A DNA stretch of 64,000 nucleotides. It comes from Paenibacillus artemisiicola. GTDB lineage: Bacteria > Bacillota > Bacilli > Paenibacillales > Paenibacillaceae. Position numbers and translations under genes: made by a program. Position 1 is the first letter of the stretch, and each line of letters opens with the position of its first letter. The DNA is taken from positions 1 through 64,000 of the forward strand of contig NZ_JAGGDJ010000014.1 in assembly GCF_017652985.1 (NCBI RefSeq). Direction: 5' to 3'. This document shows positions 44,037 through 52,132 of this stretch, in pieces. The notes under the pieces are model-generated. The model saw only the letters and a program-made list of their open reading frames with translations. It had not been told where the DNA came from and did no database searches.

Positions 44037-44138
44037 GTTGCACCTTCCTTTCATCGTTCGCGGCGGTGAAGCACGGCGCGATGCATCCGGTAATCTCGCT
44101 CGCTTAACCGGCGGCCGCGTACTCCATGGCCGTATTTA

Positions 44139-44155
44139 TGTTATATTATATTACA
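44139..44155. promoter_or_regulatory. GlnR/TnrA box 1
   Basis: TGTTATATTATATTACA fits the TnrA/GlnR consensus TGTNANAWWWTMTNACA at every defined position. It covers the -10 of the mocA-uraD promoter, implying repression. Confidence 0.82.
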
Positions 44156-44173
44156 TAAAATTCACTTAGTGAA
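44145..44173 (-). promoter_or_regulatory. Promoter of the mocA-uraD operon
   Basis: Minus-strand TTCACT (44168-44173), 17 bases, TATAAT (44145-44150). The -35 lies in the palindrome TTCAC-TTA-GTGAA (44161-44173). Confidence 0.75.
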
Positions 44174-44190
44174 CACATATGTAGCATTGG

Positions 44191-44207
44191 TGTTATATTT
44201 ATTAACA
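44191..44207. promoter_or_regulatory. GlnR/TnrA box 2
   Basis: TGTTATATTTATTAACA matches the same consensus except at two inner positions. Its centre is 52 bases (five helical turns) from box 1, upstream of the -35. Confidence 0.65.
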
Positions 44208-44225
44208 CAAAGCTCCGGGCGACGC

Positions 44226-44271
44226 AAAAAATCCTTCCCGCCGTCCCCGTTCGGACGGCAAGAAGGATTTC
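44226..44271 (-). terminator. Terminator after the Gln-rich protein gene
   Basis: AAATCCTTCTTGCCGTCC stem with its near-complement and TTTTTTG on the minus strand. Confidence 0.87.
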
Positions 44272-44288
44272 GCGGCGGTCGTCGCCGT

Positions 44289-44651
44289 TTATTGCATGTA
44301 GTTTTGAGCCATGGTTTGCGTGTTGGCGCCGCTTTGCATCGATCCCGGGACCGTGCCCTGCACCTGCGCCATCGCCTGCTGGATTTTTTGCTGGATTTGC
44401 TGGATTTGGCGCTTCTGCGCATCCATCTGCATTTGCAGCTGGTTTTCAGCGAGTTTCAGCTCGTTTTCCACGCCGTACAGCGATTGGACGATCGCCTGTA
44501 TATGCTGCGATTTCGGGTCGAGCCCCGCGCTGCGAAGCGCATCCTTCGCGCGCTGCTGCTCTTGTTCCTGCCGCTGCCTGACCTGCTCCTGAAACTGCTC
44601 GTACGTCAGCTGCTGGCTGTTGACCGGCTGACCGGGCATATTGTAGTTCAT
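44289..44651 (-). CDS. Gln-rich coiled-coil small protein
   Basis: 120 residues. Starts MNYNMPGQPVNSQQ; the middle and end are glutamine-rich heptad-like helix (VENELKLAENQLQMQMDAQK, QIQQIQQKIQQAMAQ). No known family; the composition resembles small spore-coat or coiled-coil proteins of Bacillales, but that is a guess. ATG at 44651 follows AAGGAGG by 7 bases, and a terminator follows the gene. Confidence 0.75.
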   Translation of the reverse strand: MNYNMPGQPVNSQQLTYEQFQEQVRQRQEQEQQRAKDALRSAGLDPKSQHIQAIVQSLYGVENELKLAENQLQMQMDAQKRQIQQIQQKIQQAMAQVQGTVPGSMQSGANTQTMAQNYMQ

Positions 44652-44740
44652 GGACGAACCTCCTTCGGAATGCATCAATGTGCCGCCTTAGGTTTCCCCG
44701 ACCATGGGTAAATATGTATGCCCGCCTGCCGGCTGCCGGG

Positions 44741-46036
44741 CTACGGCTTCGATTGGCCCAACCGGGACGCGATCGCCTGCAGCTGGTCGTCGGTTAATTT
44801 CCCGCTCCCGTACCGCACCTCTTGATAGTGCCGCACGAGCGTCTCCGCCGCCGCGTCGTCCGCCGGGCCGTCGCCGCTCAGCGCGCGACGGATTTCCTCC
44901 GGGGTCAGGTTGGCCCGGTGCTCGTAGCCGCGCTTGACGGCGCCGCCGACCCAGCGTCTGTACAAATAACGCAGGCGCGACTCGTTGTCCGCGAGGTCCT
45001 TCCACCGCAGCCGTTCGTCCTTCGATCGGCCGAACCACTTGAACAATCCGCGCTCCGTCTTCCGGATTCGCTCGACTTCGTCGACGTAGCCGCGCTCCGC
45101 GACGCTTCCGTCGCGGTCGAACAGCTGCATGAATTTGCGGCCGAGCGCGCCCAGCCAGCCCGGCAGCCGGTTGACCCGCCGCAGCAGCAGCACCAGCAGC
45201 ACGAGCAGGAACGCGATGACGATCGCGTACATCAAGTGGTCGACCCACGCGGGCATCGTGCGCGTCTTGTCGAGCGGCGGCAGCATGTCCGGCGACTGCT
45301 GCGCGGTCTGCTCGTCCGGCGGCTTCACGTCGCCGCCGCCCCCGCTGAACAGCCCCGCGAGCCACTGCTTGAGCGACTGCCAGGCCGAGCCCAGCAGCGC
45401 TTGCAGCTGGTAGCTGGCGGCGACGAGGACGGTGACGGCGATCGCGACGGCAACGAAAATGCGGTTGTTGCGCCGCACGGACGGCTCGACCGTCGGCTTC
45501 GCCGCGCCGGACAGCGTCTCGCGGCCGACCATGCCGCGGTTCGTCAAATAAAGCGCCGCGAACAGCGTAAACAGGCCGGCGCCGAGATAGAGCCCCCGAT
45601 ACCCGTCGATCGTCTCCTTGATGCCGTCCGCGAGCGCTCCGACGAAATACAAGCCTACGCCGACGATGTAATCCTGCGTCGCCAGCCTGGCGTGCAGCGG
45701 CCAGCCCGGCAGCCTGGAGCCCCGGTACACGGCGCAGGCGAGCAGCAGCATGAGGACGATGCTCCCTTTCGCGATGCCGAACAGCGCGTAACCCGCGGCC
45801 GCTCCGATGACGGCGGCGATCAGCAGCCGGGGGAAGGCGCGCTTGAACTTCAGCAGCGCGTTCAGCCCGTAGCCGACCGCGTACGCGGCGAGCAGCAGCA
45901 GCGCGACGGCGGCAAGCCCGGCCGAACCGGGCGGCGCCAACACATAGGCGAAGAGCGTGACGGGGAAGAACAGCAGCAGCTCCAGCACGCCGGCGACGAT
46001 CAAGCTGCCGCCGAGAAGACGCATGTTGTTTGTCAT
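44741..46036 (-). CDS. DUF4129 multi-pass membrane protein
   Basis: 431 residues with about eight membrane segments and a C-terminal cytoplasmic DUF4129 domain (RLRYLYRRWVGGAVKRGYEH, LTPEEIRRAL, LVRHYQEVRYG). The family always travels with MoxR ATPases and DUF58 proteins, as here; the start overlaps the DUF58 stop (ATGA). Its exact role is unknown; in Bacillus the equivalent cluster includes yeaC-yeaD-yebA. Confidence 0.85.
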   Translation of the reverse strand: MTNNMRLLGGSLIVAGVLELLLFFPVTLFAYVLAPPGSAGLAAVALLLLAAYAVGYGLNALLKFKRAFPRLLIAAVIGAAAGYALFGIAKGSIVLMLLLACAVYRGSRLPGWPLHARLATQDYIVGVGLYFVGALADGIKETIDGYRGLYLGAGLFTLFAALYLTNRGMVGRETLSGAAKPTVEPSVRRNNRIFVAVAIAVTVLVAASYQLQALLGSAWQSLKQWLAGLFSGGGGDVKPPDEQTAQQSPDMLPPLDKTRTMPAWVDHLMYAIVIAFLLVLLVLLLRRVNRLPGWLGALGRKFMQLFDRDGSVAERGYVDEVERIRKTERGLFKWFGRSKDERLRWKDLADNESRLRYLYRRWVGGAVKRGYEHRANLTPEEIRRALSGDGPADDAAAETLVRHYQEVRYGSGKLTDDQLQAIASRLGQSKP

Positions 46037-47127
46037 ACCGCTTCCGCCTCCCTCGCGGCGATCGGCAGCCAGTCGACCGCGTGACCGTCCCGCCGAAGCC
46101 CCGCCATCGCCTCCGCGATGTCATCGCTGATGAAGGCCGACACGACGACGATGTCGCTGCGCTCTTCCCATTGCGGCGCGAGCTGTTCCACCATCGTATG
46201 GAACGGCAGCCGGCGGACGATGGCGAGTTTGGCCAGCTGGCCGAACAAATGGGTCAGATGCTCGCTGCCGCTGCCCCGCTCCACCGTCATCACGTCGTCC
46301 GGCGCGTCGATCGAATGGCCGTTGCACGCGAAGGCGGTCTCCAGCCCCTGCTCCGTCGCCAGCTGCAGGATGCCGGCGGCGAGCCGGATCCCCTGCTCGA
46401 TCAGCGCCGTATCGTTGACCGCCTCCCACATGCCGGCATGGTCTTCGACGTTCAGCAGCACGATCAGGCGAAAGTCCGCGGTGTAGTCGCGGCGGTGCAC
46501 TTGCAGCTCGCCGGTCCGGGCCGTCGCGCTCCAGTTGACCATCTTGAACGAATCGCCCGGCCGGTATTCCCGCACGCCGCTGATCGCGAACGGATCCTCG
46601 ACGATCCAGCGCCGCACGGCGATGTCCCCCTGCCAGCTGCGGGACGGCAGCTGAATCAGGCTTCTGTCGGCCGGAAGCGGATAGACGAGCAGCTCCACCT
46701 GCAGCGGCACCTTCTTCCAAGCGCTGAACAAGCCGAACAGGTCGCCGAACGTCAGCGAGGCGCTCGTCACCCGGTAGCAGCCGCGATGCGCGGCATGCAC
46801 GGCATGCCGCCGCGTCAGCTGCTTGTTGCCCATCAGGCTGAACAGGCTCTTATGGTTCTGGAAAAACTCCCCGTTGCTGACGTCGAAGTTGGCGTCGCTC
46901 CGGAACCGCAGCCCCGCGTGCAGCATCGATTCTACCCGCAGCCAAGGCACCGGCAAGAGCTTGCCGTTCGCGAGCTTCTCCACCATCTCGACGTCGTCCC
47001 CTTCGAAGCAGGCGGCCGTGCTGAACGCGCGCGAATAACTCACCTTGCGCATGCCGAAATACCGGAACAGGTAGCGCTGAAGCACGATCACGAGCACCGC
47101 GCTCAAAATGTACCATTGTATGCCCAT
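46033..47127 (-). CDS. DUF58 domain protein
   Basis: 364 residues: one N-terminal membrane segment pair, then the DUF58 core with IVEDPFAISGVREYRPGDSF and KMVNWSATARTGELQVH, followed by a von Willebrand A-like region. It is the middle member of the MoxR-DUF58-DUF4129 module. ATG at 47127 follows GGGAGAGG. Confidence 0.9.
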   Translation of the reverse strand: MGIQWYILSAVLVIVLQRYLFRYFGMRKVSYSRAFSTAACFEGDDVEMVEKLANGKLLPVPWLRVESMLHAGLRFRSDANFDVSNGEFFQNHKSLFSLMGNKQLTRRHAVHAAHRGCYRVTSASLTFGDLFGLFSAWKKVPLQVELLVYPLPADRSLIQLPSRSWQGDIAVRRWIVEDPFAISGVREYRPGDSFKMVNWSATARTGELQVHRRDYTADFRLIVLLNVEDHAGMWEAVNDTALIEQGIRLAAGILQLATEQGLETAFACNGHSIDAPDDVMTVERGSGSEHLTHLFGQLAKLAIVRRLPFHTMVEQLAPQWEERSDIVVVSAFISDDIAEAMAGLRRDGHAVDWLPIAAREAEAV

Positions 47128-47154
47128 GGATCCCCTCTCCCTTCCGCGGCGGGG

Positions 47155-48120
47155 TTACGCCCGCCCGACGAGCGGCGCGTCCGCGGGCACGGGGACGGTC
47201 GACAGAATGCCGGCGACGACGTGCTCGGCGGCATCCGCGCGCATCCGCTGCACGCTGCGCAGCGAGATCCGGTGCGCGAGGACCGGCACGGCCATCGCCT
47301 TAACGTCGTCCGGCAGCACGTGATCCCGGCCCTGGATGGCCGCCCGGGCCTGGCAAGCGCGCAGCAGCGCTTGGCTGCTCCGCGGGCTCGCCCCGAGCAC
47401 GGCGTCGGGATGCTTGCGCGTGGCCTCGACGATGGCGAGCATGTAGCCGAGCAGCTCGTCCGTCGCCTTCACGCCCGTGTAATGGCGCTTCGCGTCCTCG
47501 ATCTCGGCGGTGCCGACGACCGGCGCCAGCTGCTCCAGCGGGCTGTCCGCCATGAACCGCTTCATGATCGCGATGCCTTCCTCCGTCGTCGGATAGCCCA
47601 TTTTCAGCTTGAACAGAAACCGGTCGAGCTGCGCCTCCGGCAGCGGAAACGTCCCCTGCTGCTCCACCGGATTCTGCGTCGCGATGACCAGGAACGGGCG
47701 GCCCAGCTGATGCGTCGTGCCGTCGATGCTGACCTGGCGCTCCTCCATGCTCTCCAGCAGGCTGGACTGCGTGCGCGGCGTCGCGCGGTTGATCTCGTCC
47801 GCCAGCACGATGTTGGCGAACAGCGGGCCCGGCCGGAATTCGAATTCCGCCAGCTTCTGGTTATAGAAATGGATGCCCGTCAAATCCGACGGCAGCAGGT
47901 CGGGCGTGAACTGAATCCGCTTGAATTCGCCGTCGATCGACCTCGCCACCGCCTTCGCGAGCAGCGTTTTGCCCGTGCCCGGCACATCCTCCAGCAGGAC
48001 ATGGCCCGAAGTCAAAATGGCGATGATCAGTTGATCCACGATATCTTCTTTCCCGACGATGACTTTGCTGACGTTGGTCCGAATGGCTTGCGCCGTTTGC
48101 GCGATGTTTCCCGGATTCAT
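47155..48120 (-). CDS. MoxR-family AAA+ ATPase
   Basis: 321 residues: Walker A VPGTGKTLLAKAV, Walker B IVLADEINRATPRTQSSLLE, sensor 1 ATQNPVEQQGTFPLPEAQLD, and a C-terminal lid with SPRSSQALLRACQARAAI. These chaperone-like ATPases insert metals or assemble complexes together with DUF58/VWA partners. ATG at 48120 has GAGGAG 9 bases upstream. First gene of the module. Confidence 0.93.
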   Translation of the reverse strand: MNPGNIAQTAQAIRTNVSKVIVGKEDIVDQLIIAILTSGHVLLEDVPGTGKTLLAKAVARSIDGEFKRIQFTPDLLPSDLTGIHFYNQKLAEFEFRPGPLFANIVLADEINRATPRTQSSLLESMEERQVSIDGTTHQLGRPFLVIATQNPVEQQGTFPLPEAQLDRFLFKLKMGYPTTEEGIAIMKRFMADSPLEQLAPVVGTAEIEDAKRHYTGVKATDELLGYMLAIVEATRKHPDAVLGASPRSSQALLRACQARAAIQGRDHVLPDDVKAMAVPVLAHRISLRSVQRMRADAAEHVVAGILSTVPVPADAPLVGRA

Positions 48121-48203
48121 CTCGCCGTGCTCCTCTCGTTACCCATCGAATGGAAGTGCTTACACCAGTAGTATACCTGCATTTCCCTTCGGGGGCCATC
48201 CTT

Positions 48204-49493
48204 TTACGCTTCGGTCTCCGGCCGGAGCGCCTCGAGGCCGTACATGTACGGACGAAGCGCCTCCGGCACGCGGACCGAGCCGTCCTCCCGCTGATGATTC
48301 TCGAGCAGCGGGATGAGGATGCGCGGCGTGGCGGCCATCGTGTTGTTCAGCGTATACGGATGCCGCAGGCGGCCGTCCTCGTCCCGGTACCGGATGTTCG
48401 ACCGTCTCGCCTGATAATCGAGCAGCAGCGACGCCGAATGCGTCTCCCCGTAGTCGTCCCGGCTCGGCATCCAAGTGTCGATATCGTACTGCTTGTGGTT
48501 TTTGGCCGAGAGATCGCCGCCGCAGACGGCCACGACGCGGTACGGCAGCTCCAGCAACCGCAGCAGCTCCTCGCTGTTCGCCGTCAGCCGCTCCAGCCAC
48601 GCCAAGCCTTCGTCTTGCTCCGCGCGGCACAGGACGACCTGCTCCACCTTCGCGAACTGGTGGACGCGGTACAGCCCGTGCACGTCCCGGCCCGCCGAGC
48701 CGACCTCGCTCCGGTAACAGGCGCTTGCCGCGCCGAGCAGCTTCGGCCGGTCCAAGTCGATGATTTCGCCGGCGTAATACGAGACGAGCGGCACTTCCGA
48801 CGTGCCCGCCAGCCATTTGTCCTCGCCTTGGACCGCGTAGCTCTGATCGCGTCCCCCGGGGAAGAAGCCCGTCGCGAGCATCGTCCCTTCCTTGACGAGC
48901 GCCGGCACGTCGAGCAGGTCGAAGCCTTTGCGATGCAGCAGATCGAGCGCCAGCTGCTGCACGGCGCGGTGGAGCAGCAGCCCCCCGTTCTTCAGCACGT
49001 ACTGGCGGGCGCCGCCGATCTTGACGCCTCTGGCGAGGTCGACGATGCCGAGCGATTCGCCGAGCTCGACGTGGCTGCGCGGGCCGAACCCGAACGCGGG
49101 CGGCTCCCCGACGCGCCGGATCTCGACGTTGTCCCGGTCGTCGGCGCCGTCCGGCGTATCCGGCGAGATGATGTTCGGCACCTGCAGCATGAGCACCTCG
49201 TACAGCCGTTCCGTCTGCCGGAGCTGCTCTTCGAGCGCCTTCAGCTTCGCCAGCGCCGCCGCCGACGCCGCCTTCTCGCGCTCCGCCTCCGCCTTGCGTC
49301 CTTCCCGCAGCAAGCCTTCGATCGCCTTCGAGCTGCGGTTCCGTTCCGCCCGAAGCGCCTCCGTCTCGCGCAGCTGCGCCCGCCGGCGCTCGTCGACCGC
49401 GAGCAGCTCCCCCACCGACAGCTTGATCCCTTTCCGATCCGCCGCGCGCTGCACGTCCGCCGCCCGTTCCCGAATAAATCCGATGTCCAACAT
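48204..49493 (-). CDS. serS: Seryl-tRNA synthetase
   Basis: 429 residues. N-terminal coiled-coil arm (about 30-110), class II motif 2 (RSEVGSAGRDVHGLYRVHQF) and motif 3 (ENHQREDGSVRVPEALRPY). It charges tRNA-Ser. I chose ATG at 49493 because GGGAG lies 8 bases upstream; ATG 49499 is too close to it. It is controlled by a T-box leader. Confidence 0.97.
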   Translation of the reverse strand: MLDIGFIRERAADVQRAADRKGIKLSVGELLAVDERRRAQLRETEALRAERNRSSKAIEGLLREGRKAEAEREKAASAAALAKLKALEEQLRQTERLYEVLMLQVPNIISPDTPDGADDRDNVEIRRVGEPPAFGFGPRSHVELGESLGIVDLARGVKIGGARQYVLKNGGLLLHRAVQQLALDLLHRKGFDLLDVPALVKEGTMLATGFFPGGRDQSYAVQGEDKWLAGTSEVPLVSYYAGEIIDLDRPKLLGAASACYRSEVGSAGRDVHGLYRVHQFAKVEQVVLCRAEQDEGLAWLERLTANSEELLRLLELPYRVVAVCGGDLSAKNHKQYDIDTWMPSRDDYGETHSASLLLDYQARRSNIRYRDEDGRLRHPYTLNNTMAATPRILIPLLENHQREDGSVRVPEALRPYMYGLEALRPETEA

Positions 49494-49734
49494 GTCCATC
49501 ACTCCCTGTTTATGGTAAAGGGGGATCAAAAAAAACGCGTTCCCGTCCCCATGCCATGGGACGAAGAACGCGTTCGCGGTGCCACCCAAATTAGCCGATC
49601 TTGCGACCGACTCTCTCGGTTCCGCGGGTAACGGCGCGGTGCCGGACTGCTTGGGGAAGCCGGCTCCGGGTGCCGCTCTTCCGTACGCAACGCCTCCGAG
49701 TTGGAATCTCATCATCGGCCTGTTTCCTGTATTG
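49494..49734 (-). ncRNA. T-box leader of serS
   Basis: The minus-strand leader contains the hallmark AATTTGGGTGGCACCGCGAA (49573-49592) just before a terminator, with a long upstream stem I region. Uncharged tRNA-Ser should stabilise the antiterminator. I could not place the specifier codon with certainty. Confidence 0.92.
49528..49574 (-). terminator. T-box terminator
   Basis: AACGCGTTCTTCGTCCC / GGGGACGGGAACGCGTT stem followed by TTTTTTT; it competes with the T-box antiterminator. Confidence 0.9.
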
Positions 49735-49740
49735 GGTTGA

Positions 49741-49770
49741 AGTATAGCAAAAACAACCGCCTTTGCGCAA
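49741..49770 (-). promoter_or_regulatory. serS promoter
   Basis: Minus-strand TTGCGC (49765-49770), 18 bases, TATACT (49741-49746). It overlaps the terminator of the upstream gene. Confidence 0.65.
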
Positions 49771-49780
49771 GAGGCGGCTG
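49748..49780 (-). terminator. Terminator after the small cysteine-rich gene
   Basis: GCCGCCTC / AAGGCGGTTG stem followed by TTTTTG on the minus strand. Confidence 0.7.
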
Positions 49781-49796
49781 CTCGGGAATACATAAA

Positions 49797-50069
49797 TTAA
49801 AGAACGGAAGAAATCAGCTCGTTATCCAGCACTTCGCGCTCGAATTGTTCCACATAGCTCGTCATGCAGTTGCAGTAGTAGTCCCTTCTGCAGATCGGAC
49901 AAGGCACGGTCAGCAGACGGTTGACGCCGATCAGCTTCCAGTCCGGTTTCTTCGTGAAGATCAATCGGCACTGCGTATTGTCGGACATCGTCACGACGAA
50001 ATGATAAAGACCCGCTTCCGGATTCATATCAGCCGCCGCAAAATCTTTAATTTTAACGTTGAATTTCAT
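49797..50069 (-). CDS. Small cysteine-containing hypothetical protein
   Basis: 90 residues. KFNVKIKDFAAAD start, then a central cysteine cluster PCPICRRDYYCNC (CxxC...CxC) that could bind metal. No family recognised. ATG at 50069 is favoured over 50072 by spacing from GGGAG. Confidence 0.72.
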   Translation of the reverse strand: MKFNVKIKDFAAADMNPEAGLYHFVVTMSDNTQCRLIFTKKPDWKLIGVNRLLTVPCPICRRDYYCNCMTSYVEQFEREVLDNELISSVL

Positions 50070-50238
50070 CATCGATCTCCCGTTCCGTGAAATTGAAAAT
50101 TCTTTGTAAGCTTATATAATTTAGGCCTGAATGTCAATTCATTTATCCAGTGTGCCCCGATCGCCGGCTTGCCAACCAAAGGCGAAAAAGGCAGGCCCTT
50201 CCATGCCGGAAGCGGCCTGCCTTTTTGCCTTTTGACGG

Positions 50239-52047
50239 TCAAGCGCCCGTCTGCATCGCGAGCGATTGCTGCATGTCGTATTGGGTCAAGTACAGCTTCT
50301 TGTACAGCCCGCCCTGCTGCAGCAGCTCTTCGTGCGAGCCCTGCTCGGCGATGCGGCCGTCCTTCACGACGAGAATGACGTCCGCGTCGCGGATGGTCGA
50401 CAGCCGGTGGGCGATGATGAACGCGGTGCGTCCTTCGAGCACCGTCTGGAGCGCCGCCTGAATGTGCTGCTCCGTCTCGGTGTCGACGCTCGACGTCGCT
50501 TCGTCGAGAATAAGGATGCGCGGATCGGACAGCAGCACGCGGCCGAACGCGAGCAGCTGGCGCTGGCCGACGGACAGCTTGGAGCCGCGCTCCTCGACCT
50601 GCGTCCCGAAGCCGTCCGGGAACTGCGCGGCGAATTTGTCGATGCGGACGCTCTCCGCGGCCAGCCGCAGCGCCTCGTCGGACGCGTCCTCGTTGCCGTA
50701 GCGCAAGTTGTCCTCGATCGTGCCGGAGAAGATGAAGGAATCCTGCAGCACGATGCCCATCTGCCGGCGGAGCGACTCCAGCGTCACCGCCTTCACGTCC
50801 TGGCCGTCGATCAGAATCCGGCCGCCGGTCGCGTCGTAGAAGCGCATGAGCAGGTTGACGATGGTGCTCTTGCCGGCGCCCGTCGGCCCGACGAGCGCGA
50901 CGCGCTGCCCCGGCCGGATGCGCAGGTTCACGCCGTGCAGGACGTCCGGCTTCTCTTCCCCGTACCGGAACGACACGTCCTCGAACACGACCTCGCCGCG
51001 GATCCGTTTCATGTCCTTCGCGTCCCGCCGGTCCTTCACCTCCGGCTCCGTGTCGAGAATTTCGAAGATCCGCTCGGCCGACGCCATGGCGGAGAGCACT
51101 TGGCTGTAGACCTTGGACAGCGCGCTGAGCGGACCCCAGAACCGCCAGAGGTAATTGATGAACGCCATGATGAAGCCGAGCGTCAAGTCGCCGTCCAGCA
51201 CCGCTTGCGCGCCGAACCAAAGCACGATGCACGTGCCGATCATGCCGATCATCTCGACCGACGGCCACACCGTCGATTCCAGCGTGATCGCCCGCATGAA
51301 GGCGTTTTTGTTGCGCGCGTTCAGCCGCTCGAACCGCCGGCTGTTCTCCTTCTGCCGGGAGAACGCCTGGATGACGCGGATGCCCTGGATCGTCTCGTTC
51401 AGGTTGCCGTTGATGGCGGACATCGTCTTGCGGGAATGCGACCAGGAGCCTTCGATCTTCGGCTGCATCAAGCCGACGATGAGATAGAGGAGCGGCAGCG
51501 TCACGAAGGACATCAGCGCCAGCTCCCAGTCCATCCACAGCAGGATGGCGACGATGCCGGCGAGGTGGGTGAATTCCATCACCATCGTGATGAGGCCGCC
51601 GTTGATCAGCTCCCCGATCGCGTTCGTGTCGTTCGTGATCCGGGACATGATCTTGCCCGCGGGCCGCCCGTCGAAGAACCGGAACGACAGCGTCTGCAGA
51701 TGGTTGAACAGCTGCTGGCGCAGATCGAACAGGATGCGCTGTCCCGTGAAATTGATCATCTTCGTATGCAGGTAGCCGAGCAGCCAGCCCGCCGCCTTGG
51801 AGCCGAGCAGGATGGCGCCGAGAAGATTGATGAGCCGATAATCCCGATTCAGGATGCCGTCGTCGATGATGTACCGCACGAGCAGCGGCTCCGCCAGGCT
51901 CAGGGCCATGTTCAGGAGCACGATGACGATGACGGCCGCCATGACGCGGCGATAGGGAAGCACGTAGCGGAACAAACGTTTTACATACACGCGGTTAAAC
52001 GGCTTTTCTTCGATCTCTTCGCCGGAATCCCACTCGACTTGGCTCAC
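50239..52047 (-). CDS. Heterodimeric ABC exporter subunit, BmrD/YheH-like
   Basis: 602-residue half exporter. Six membrane helices (about 30-330), Walker A GPTGAGKST, signature KLSVGQRQLL (the canonical second Gly is Val), Walker B ILILDEATSSVD with a catalytic-type Glu, and H-loop AHRLSTIRDAD. It follows the BmrC-like gene by 85 bases. One degenerate and one canonical site is usual in heterodimeric drug exporters such as BmrCD. Substrates are probably drugs or ribosome-targeting antibiotics by analogy. Confidence 0.88.
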   Translation of the reverse strand: MSQVEWDSGEEIEEKPFNRVYVKRLFRYVLPYRRVMAAVIVIVLLNMALSLAEPLLVRYIIDDGILNRDYRLINLLGAILLGSKAAGWLLGYLHTKMINFTGQRILFDLRQQLFNHLQTLSFRFFDGRPAGKIMSRITNDTNAIGELINGGLITMVMEFTHLAGIVAILLWMDWELALMSFVTLPLLYLIVGLMQPKIEGSWSHSRKTMSAINGNLNETIQGIRVIQAFSRQKENSRRFERLNARNKNAFMRAITLESTVWPSVEMIGMIGTCIVLWFGAQAVLDGDLTLGFIMAFINYLWRFWGPLSALSKVYSQVLSAMASAERIFEILDTEPEVKDRRDAKDMKRIRGEVVFEDVSFRYGEEKPDVLHGVNLRIRPGQRVALVGPTGAGKSTIVNLLMRFYDATGGRILIDGQDVKAVTLESLRRQMGIVLQDSFIFSGTIEDNLRYGNEDASDEALRLAAESVRIDKFAAQFPDGFGTQVEERGSKLSVGQRQLLAFGRVLLSDPRILILDEATSSVDTETEQHIQAALQTVLEGRTAFIIAHRLSTIRDADVILVVKDGRIAEQGSHEELLQQGGLYKKLYLTQYDMQQSLAMQTGA

Positions 52048-52132
52048 GCGCGTTGCCCTCCTTCGGTCCGATCGGAGTCGGACGTGCTCGTTATTGGTTC
52101 TGCCCGCCTTGCGTCGTTTGCGAATGCCGGCC

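Noticed and set aside
44161..44173. TTCAC-TTA-GTGAA palindrome as an independent repressor site
   Set aside because: It contains the -35 element and lies between the GlnR/TnrA boxes; no dedicated repressor gene is nearby, so I record it only as part of the promoter.
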